Below, in pieces: positions 59,559 to 64,000 of a stretch of DNA of 64,000 bases. The stretch's first letter is position 1. Each line of letters starts with the position of its first letter. The translations under genes and the position numbers were made by a program. Under the pieces are notes generated by a model, which was not told where the DNA came from, made no database searches, and saw only the letters and a list, made by a program, of their open reading frames with translations. The DNA is from Salinirubellus litoreus (lineage in GTDB: Archaea; Halobacteriota; Halobacteria; Halobacteriales; Haloarculaceae), in the NCBI RefSeq assembly GCF_037335815.1, contig NZ_CP147841.1, positions 1,550,001-1,614,000 of the forward strand, read 5' to 3'.

Positions 59559-61466
59559 CTACTCCTCGTCGTCCTCGTCGTCCACGTCCTCGAAGTCGGC
59601 GTCGACGAAGTCCTCGCCGTCGCCGTCCGCGGCACCCGCACCCGGGCCGGCACCGCCAGGGCCCGCACCGCCGGGACCGGCACCGCCCATGCCGGCACCG
59701 CCGGCGGCCTGCTGCTGGGCCTGCTGTTCGTACATCTGCTTGCCGATCTCCTGGAGCTCCGTCGAGAGCGCCTCGGTGACCTCCTCGTAGTCCTCCTTGG
59801 TGGCGTCCTCGTCCTCGAGGACCTCGCGGACGTCCTCGATGCGGTCCTCGATCTCCTCGCGCAGGTCGTCGTCGACGTTCTCCTCGTTCTCCTCCAGGAG
59901 CGTCTCGGCGCGCTGGACGGACGACTCGGCCTCGTTGCGGGCCTCGATGCGCTCGCGGCGCTGCTGGTCCTCCTCGGCGTGCTCCTCGGCCTCCTGCTGC
60001 ATCTGCTCGATCTGGTCGTCGGAGAGACCGGCACCGCCCTCGATGGTGATGTCCTCCCTGTTGCCCGAGCCCTTGTCCTCGGCCTCGACGTTGACGATGC
60101 CGTTCTCGTCGATGTTGAACGTCACCTCGATCTGCGGGGTGCCGGCGGGCGCCGGCGGGATACCGGCGAGCTGGAACTCGCCCAGGAGCTCGTTCTCGTT
60201 GGCGATCTCGCGCTCACCCTGGAACACGCGGACCTGGACCTGGGTCTGGTTGTCGGCGGCGGTGGTGAACACCTTCGACTCTTCCGTGGGAATCGTGGTG
60301 TTCTTCTCGATGAGCCGCTCGAACAGCCCGCCCTTGACCTCGATCCCGAGCGAGAGCGGCGTGACGTCGAGCAGGACGATGTCGTCGACGTCGCCCGAGA
60401 GCACGCCGCCCTGGATGGCCGCGCCGAGCGCGACGGCCTCGTCGGGGTTGACCGACTTGCGGGGGTCCTGTCCGGCGAGCTCCTCGACCTTCTCGCGGAC
60501 CTGCGGCATCCGCGTGGAACCACCGACGAGGAGCACCTCGTCGATGTCGGACTTGTCGTAGCCCGCGTCCTCCAGCGCCTGCTCCGTTGGGCCGACGGTC
60601 CGTTCGAGGAGGTCGCCCGTGAGCGCCTCGAACTTCGCCCGCGAGAGCTTCGCCTCGAGGTCCTTCGGGCCGTCGTCGTCCGCGGCGATGAACGGGAGCG
60701 TGATCGTCGCCTCCTTCCGGTTGGAGAGTTCGATCTTCGCCTCCTCTGCGGCGTCCTTGAGCCGCTGGAGCGCCTGGCGGTCCTCCCGGAGGTCGATGCC
60801 GTGCTCGTCCTCGAAGTCGTCGGCCAGCCAGTCGATGATCTCCTGGTCCCAGTCGTCGCCGCCGAGGTCGTTGTCGCCGTTGGTGGCGACGACCTCGTAG
60901 ACGCCGCCGCCGAGATCGAGGATCGAGACGTCGAAGGTCCCGCCTCCGAGGTCGTAGACGAGGACTGTCTGGTCCGAATCGTCGTCGAGGCCGTAGGCCA
61001 TCGACGCGGCGGTGGGCTCGTTGATGATACGCTCGACGTCGAAGCCGGCGATCTCGCCGGCGTCCTTCGTCGCCTGGCGCTGGCTGTCCGAGAAGTACGC
61101 CGGGACGGTGATGACGGCCTTCTCGACCTCGTCGCCGAGGTACTCCTCGGCGTCGCGCTTGATCTTCTGGAGGATCATCGCCGAGATCTGCTCGGGGGTG
61201 TACTCCTCCCCCTCGATGTCGACGCTGTAGCCGTCCTCGCCCATGTGTCGCTTGATGGACTGGATGGTCCGCTCGGGGTTCTGGACGGCCTGGTTCTTCG
61301 CGGGCTTGCCGACGAGGCGCTCGCCGTCGTCGGTGAACGCGACCACCGAGGGCGTCGTGCGGTCGCCCTCGGCGTTCGAGATGATCTCGGGATCGCCACC
61401 CTCCATCACCGCGAACGCGGAGTTGGTGGTACCGAGGTCGATACCGAGGATCTTGTTGCTCGCCAT
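59559..61466 (-). CDS. dnaK: Chaperone protein DnaK (Hsp70)
   Basis: 635 residues, complete. ATPase domain (about 1-370) with ILGIDLGTTNSAFAVMEGG, VPAYFSDSQRQATKDAG, FDVSILDLGGGVYEVVATNG and LVGGSTRMP; substrate domain with DVTPLSLGIEVKGG and an acidic helical lid ending in a Gly/Ala-rich stretch and an Asp/Glu tail. It binds unfolded proteins under ATP control with DnaJ and GrpE. A CTTTAACGG element about 31 bases before the ATG is a likely TATA. grpE lies 213 bases upstream. Confidence 0.97.
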   Translation of the reverse strand: MASNKILGIDLGTTNSAFAVMEGGDPEIISNAEGDRTTPSVVAFTDDGERLVGKPAKNQAVQNPERTIQSIKRHMGEDGYSVDIEGEEYTPEQISAMILQKIKRDAEEYLGDEVEKAVITVPAYFSDSQRQATKDAGEIAGFDVERIINEPTAASMAYGLDDDSDQTVLVYDLGGGTFDVSILDLGGGVYEVVATNGDNDLGGDDWDQEIIDWLADDFEDEHGIDLREDRQALQRLKDAAEEAKIELSNRKEATITLPFIAADDDGPKDLEAKLSRAKFEALTGDLLERTVGPTEQALEDAGYDKSDIDEVLLVGGSTRMPQVREKVEELAGQDPRKSVNPDEAVALGAAIQGGVLSGDVDDIVLLDVTPLSLGIEVKGGLFERLIEKNTTIPTEESKVFTTAADNQTQVQVRVFQGEREIANENELLGEFQLAGIPPAPAGTPQIEVTFNIDENGIVNVEAEDKGSGNREDITIEGGAGLSDDQIEQMQQEAEEHAEEDQQRRERIEARNEAESSVQRAETLLEENEENVDDDLREEIEDRIEDVREVLEDEDATKEDYEEVTEALSTELQEIGKQMYEQQAQQQAAGGAGMGGAGPGGAGPGGAGPGAGAADGDGEDFVDADFEDVDDEDDEE

Positions 61467-61679
61467 TGTTGGCTACGTGTAGCCGCTTGTGCCCGTTAAA
61501 GATTACTAGACGGTACGAACGTCGCCCGCGAGCCACCACGACCGTGTCGGGCGGTTTTGCCGACGGTCGCTCTCTATGACCACGTGAATTTTTACCGAAC
61601 CGCTCTCAGCGTTCACCTCGTCGCGAGGGCCGGCCCGAGCGGGGGACGACCGGTCGAACGCCCGTCGGTCGGGGACCGC

Positions 61680-62357
61680 CTACTCCTCGCTCTCCTCGGC
61701 GACCGTGACCTGCGCCGGGCGGAGCACCCGCTCGGCCATCTCGTAGCCGGCTCGGTGGACGCCGTCGACGCTCCCCTCGGGGTGTTCGGAGTCGACGCGC
61801 ATCAGCACCTCGTGGCGCTCGGGGTCGACCGCCTCGCCCGGCTCGGGGTCGATCGCCTGGACGTCCTCGGCGTCGAGCACCCGGTCGAACTGGTCGAGCG
61901 TCTTCTCGATTCCCGGCCGGACGTCGACGTCCTCGTCCTGGTCGAGCGCGCGCACGAGGTTATCCCGGACGTCGAGCAGGCGCTCGACCAGGGACTCCGT
62001 CGCGCGCTTTCGCTCGCGCTCCTGCTTTCGCTCCATCCGCTTCTTGAAGTTCTGGAAGTCGGCCTGCTTGTGCTTGAGCTTCGACTCCAGCTCCTCGACC
62101 TGTTCCTCGGCTTCGGCCGCTCGCTCTTCGGCCTCGTCGGCCCGCTCCCGGAGCGCGCGTATCTCCCGGGCGAGGATCTCGGGGTCCTCCTCGGCGACAC
62201 GCTCGCGGAGCTCCGGCTCCTCCTCGCTTCCGGTGCTCGCCTCGTCCTCGGGGCTGGTCCCGTTCCCCGCTTCGGGGGTGGACCCGTCGGTCTCCGGGCT
62301 ACCCTCGGGGGCGGTGCCGTCCGGCGTTTCCTCCTCGGCACCCTCGTTCTCGCTCAT
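61680..62357 (-). CDS. grpE: Nucleotide exchange factor GrpE
   Basis: 225 residues. A disordered acidic N-terminus (about 1-70) leads into the long coiled coil (AEEQVEELESKLKHKQADFQ, then NFKKRMERKQERERKRATES) and the beta domain with HEVLMRVDSEHPEGSVDGVH. It releases ADP from DnaK. The ATG is 25 bases from a TATA element shared with the divergent helicase. The open frame further upstream is not used. Confidence 0.94.
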   Translation of the reverse strand: MSENEGAEEETPDGTAPEGSPETDGSTPEAGNGTSPEDEASTGSEEEPELRERVAEEDPEILAREIRALRERADEAEERAAEAEEQVEELESKLKHKQADFQNFKKRMERKQERERKRATESLVERLLDVRDNLVRALDQDEDVDVRPGIEKTLDQFDRVLDAEDVQAIDPEPGEAVDPERHEVLMRVDSEHPEGSVDGVHRAGYEMAERVLRPAQVTVAEESEE

Positions 62358-62375
62358 ACTCGAATCGAGGGGCCG

Positions 62376-62389
62376 CGACGTGTATAAGG
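62376..62389. promoter_or_regulatory. Single TATA element between divergent grpE and helicase genes
   Basis: GTGTATAAGGG lies in the middle of a 47-base gap. Its centre is about 25 bases from the grpE ATG (read as CCCTTATACAC) and about 23 bases from the helicase GTG, the right distance for leaderless transcripts both ways. No second TATA is seen. The two genes may compete for one promoter. Confidence 0.5.
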
Positions 62390-62404
62390 GTTGAGAAACC
62401 GTTC

Positions 62405-63844
62405 GTGATCGACCACGAGCCACCGGGGACCCGTGGCCTCCTCGACGAGGGATTCAAGCCCCAGTACGCCCCACCTCGGCACGTGACCGACGCGTCCGTC
62501 CGGCTGACGTTCGAGGGGGGGACCGTCCGGGTGGACGCCCCCCGGGACCTCCTCGAGACGCTGCCGGACGTCGAGTACGACCCCCGGACCGAGACGGGTC
62601 GCACGCCGGGGTTCCGGTACGCAACGCTCCGGGCGGCGCTCGCCGAACACGACGTCGAGGTCGAGGACCGTGTCCTCGCGCTTTCCGACCTCCCCGCCCT
62701 CCGCTCGGCCTACGAACTCCGCGAGTACCAGCACGAGGCCCTCGACGCCTGGCGTGACGCCGGGCAGCGGGGCGTCCTCGAACTCCCGACCGGGAGCGGG
62801 AAGACCGTTATCGCGCTGAAGGCGATCGAGGCGCTCTCGATCCCTACCCTCATCGTGGTCCCGACCATCGACCTGCTCGACCAGTGGGAGCGCGAACTCG
62901 GTACCGAGTTCGACGTCGATCTCGGGCGGCTCGGCGGCGGCGAACAGCGCGTCGAACCCATCACCGTCTCGACGTACGACTCGGCGTACCTCCGGGCGGA
63001 CGAACTCGGCGACCGGTTCGAACTCGTGATCTTCGACGAGGTCCACCACCTCGGCGGCGAGGGGTTCCGGGACATCGGACGGCTGCTCGCCGCGCCCGCC
63101 CGGCTCGGCCTGACGGCGACGTTCGAGCGGCCCGACGGCGCACACGAGGTCGTCGAGGAGCTGGTGGGGCCGGTCGTTTACCGGCTCTCCGCGGAGGACC
63201 TCGCCGGCGATCACCTCGCCGCCTTCGACATCAAGCGGATCGAGGTGGCGCTCACCCCCGAGGAGCGCGAGCGCTACGAGGAGTTCCAGGGAACGTTCAC
63301 CGACTACCTCGCGCAGTCGGGCATCCAGATGCGATCGGGGAGCGACTACCGCGAGATCGTCAAGCGGTCGGGCAACGACCCCGCGGCGCGCGAGGCGCTC
63401 CTGGCGAAACAGCGCGCCCGCGAGGTGATGATGAACGCCGAGGGGAAGGTCGAGGAGCTCGCGGGGATACTCGACCGCCACCGCGGGGACCGCGTCATCG
63501 TCTTCACCGCCTACACCGATCTCGTCTACCGGCTCTCGGAGCGGTTCCTGATCCCCGCGATCACCCACGAGGTCCCGAAAGTACAAGCACGCCGGCGTAT
63601 CTTGGAGAAGTTCCGACGTGGCGAGTACAGCCGGATCGTCAGCTCGCACGTCCTTGACGAGGGGGTGGATGTACCTGATGCGAATGTCGCGGTTATCCTC
63701 GGAGGAAGCGGGAGCGAAAGGGAGTTCAAACAACGCCTCGGCCGCGTCCTGCGACCGAAGGCAGAAGGCGAGCGAGCTATCCTATATGAGATAATCGCCG
63801 AAGAGACGGCCGAGGAGCGAGTTGCTGAACGAAGACGTGGATAG
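62405..63844 (+). CDS. XPB/Rad25-type superfamily 2 helicase
   Basis: 479 residues from GTG. Motif I is ELPTGSGKTVIA (about 132-143), motif Ia VVPTIDLLDQW, motif II FDEVHH, motif III LTATF, motif V SSHVLDEGVDVPDANVAV and motif VI EFKQRLGRVLRP. An N-terminal domain of 110 residues precedes the ATPase core. Archaeal XPB homologues unwind DNA in repair or transcription, often with the nuclease Bax1, which is not seen here. From about 63580 codon use turns less GC-rich (GTA CAA GCA, then TTG, CGT, ATA), so motifs IV-VI appear to have a different origin. Confidence 0.88.
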   Translation: MIDHEPPGTRGLLDEGFKPQYAPPRHVTDASVRLTFEGGTVRVDAPRDLLETLPDVEYDPRTETGRTPGFRYATLRAALAEHDVEVEDRVLALSDLPALRSAYELREYQHEALDAWRDAGQRGVLELPTGSGKTVIALKAIEALSIPTLIVVPTIDLLDQWERELGTEFDVDLGRLGGGEQRVEPITVSTYDSAYLRADELGDRFELVIFDEVHHLGGEGFRDIGRLLAAPARLGLTATFERPDGAHEVVEELVGPVVYRLSAEDLAGDHLAAFDIKRIEVALTPEERERYEEFQGTFTDYLAQSGIQMRSGSDYREIVKRSGNDPAAREALLAKQRAREVMMNAEGKVEELAGILDRHRGDRVIVFTAYTDLVYRLSERFLIPAITHEVPKVQARRRILEKFRRGEYSRIVSSHVLDEGVDVPDANVAVILGGSGSEREFKQRLGRVLRPKAEGERAILYEIIAEETAEERVAERRRG

Positions 63845-64000
63845 AGCTTCGTTGCGCTTCAGGGACACCCCCCTATTATATGTCAGCTCAAATCTGGTGA
63901 GGAGGTAGATATAAAGAAGGGGTATTTCGGCCAGATTTGTTTTATCTATCTGTTTCAACACATCTTCCAACGCCAGGGTATTGCCGTTGATATGAAGCCA
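63845..64000. other. Low-GC DNA at the right edge with possible promoter
   Basis: The last 156 bases are clearly lower in GC. AGATATAAAG at about 63906-63915 looks like a TATA on the plus strand and an ATG stands at 63992, where only three codons fit before the edge. A minus-strand 62-codon ORF (63782-63970) overlaps the helicase end and is probably not real. This may be the start of another accessory region. Confidence 0.4.

Noticed and set aside
63782..63970. Minus-strand 62-codon ORF at the right edge
   Set aside because: It overlaps the end of the helicase gene on the other strand, has no ribosome site or family, and is open mainly because this DNA is poor in stop codons there.
1..64000. 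tRNA, rRNA and CRISPR search by eye
   Set aside because: No tRNA T-loop with matching stems, no rRNA signature and no regularly spaced direct repeats were found.

Overview
The window is haloarchaeal chromosome (class Halobacteria). It is GC-rich with acidic proteins, and it carries archaeal-only genes: aCPSF1, prefoldin beta, Rpo12, KEOPS Pcc1, TBP, split GMP synthase, DUF2070 and ThiR. Many genes have a TATA-like element about 24-31 bases before the start codon, the pattern of leaderless transcripts. No tRNA, rRNA or CRISPR array was seen. All calls come from reading the sequence and translations; no database search was run.

Layout. 0-5 kb: a GMC-type dehydrogenase pair cut by the left edge, a DsbA/DsbB-like thiol redox pair and a DUF1772 membrane protein. 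5-11 kb: the termination nuclease aCPSF1, GMP synthase glutaminase, DUF2070 and a hydrolase. 11-17 kb: prefoldin beta with DUF3194, a dcd-micro-ORF-thiR-methyltransferase operon, pth2, an old-yellow-enzyme homologue and an Lrp regulator. 17-26 kb: a nine-gene Mrp-type cation/proton antiporter operon (E, F, G, DUF4040, B, C and three D-like subunits) joined mostly by 4-base start/stop overlaps. It is divergent from a TrkA-N gene that is followed by the first 21 codons of a lost APC permease. 26-29 kb: a secreted cohesin-like protein and TruD.

29-31.7 kb is a visibly lower-GC island holding two unrecognised genes, with an IS200/IS605-type end remnant on its left side. 31.7-36 kb: DUF2103, small enzymes, and an L37Ae-Rpo12-Pcc1 information operon whose L37Ae has no cysteines. 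36-46 kb: a TBP, a SagB-like oxidoreductase, Usp, a DUF6775 candidate, the suicide-type thiazole synthase Thi4 (a likely ThiR target), DHH phosphoesterase, an epimerase, DUF5791, a DUF7344-like regulator and MATE. 46-55 kb: acyl-CoA dehydrogenase, an epimerase-like VOC protein, an enolase-superfamily enzyme, a cytochrome b C-terminal subunit, two HTH regulators and a Ser-type thiolase. 55-64 kb: DnaJ, DnaK and GrpE (interrupted by a Rieske protein) and an XPB-type helicase whose 3' end switches to lower-GC codon usage.

Four short relics of IS200/IS605/IS1341-type elements (right ends or TnpB tails) lie at gene borders near 29.1, 46.2, 54.0 and 58.7 kb. No intact transposase is present. The best candidates for something new are the two-gene low-GC island, the orphan IS right ends (possible guide-RNA scaffolds), the dcd/thiR micro-ORF bridge and several operator-like repeats.
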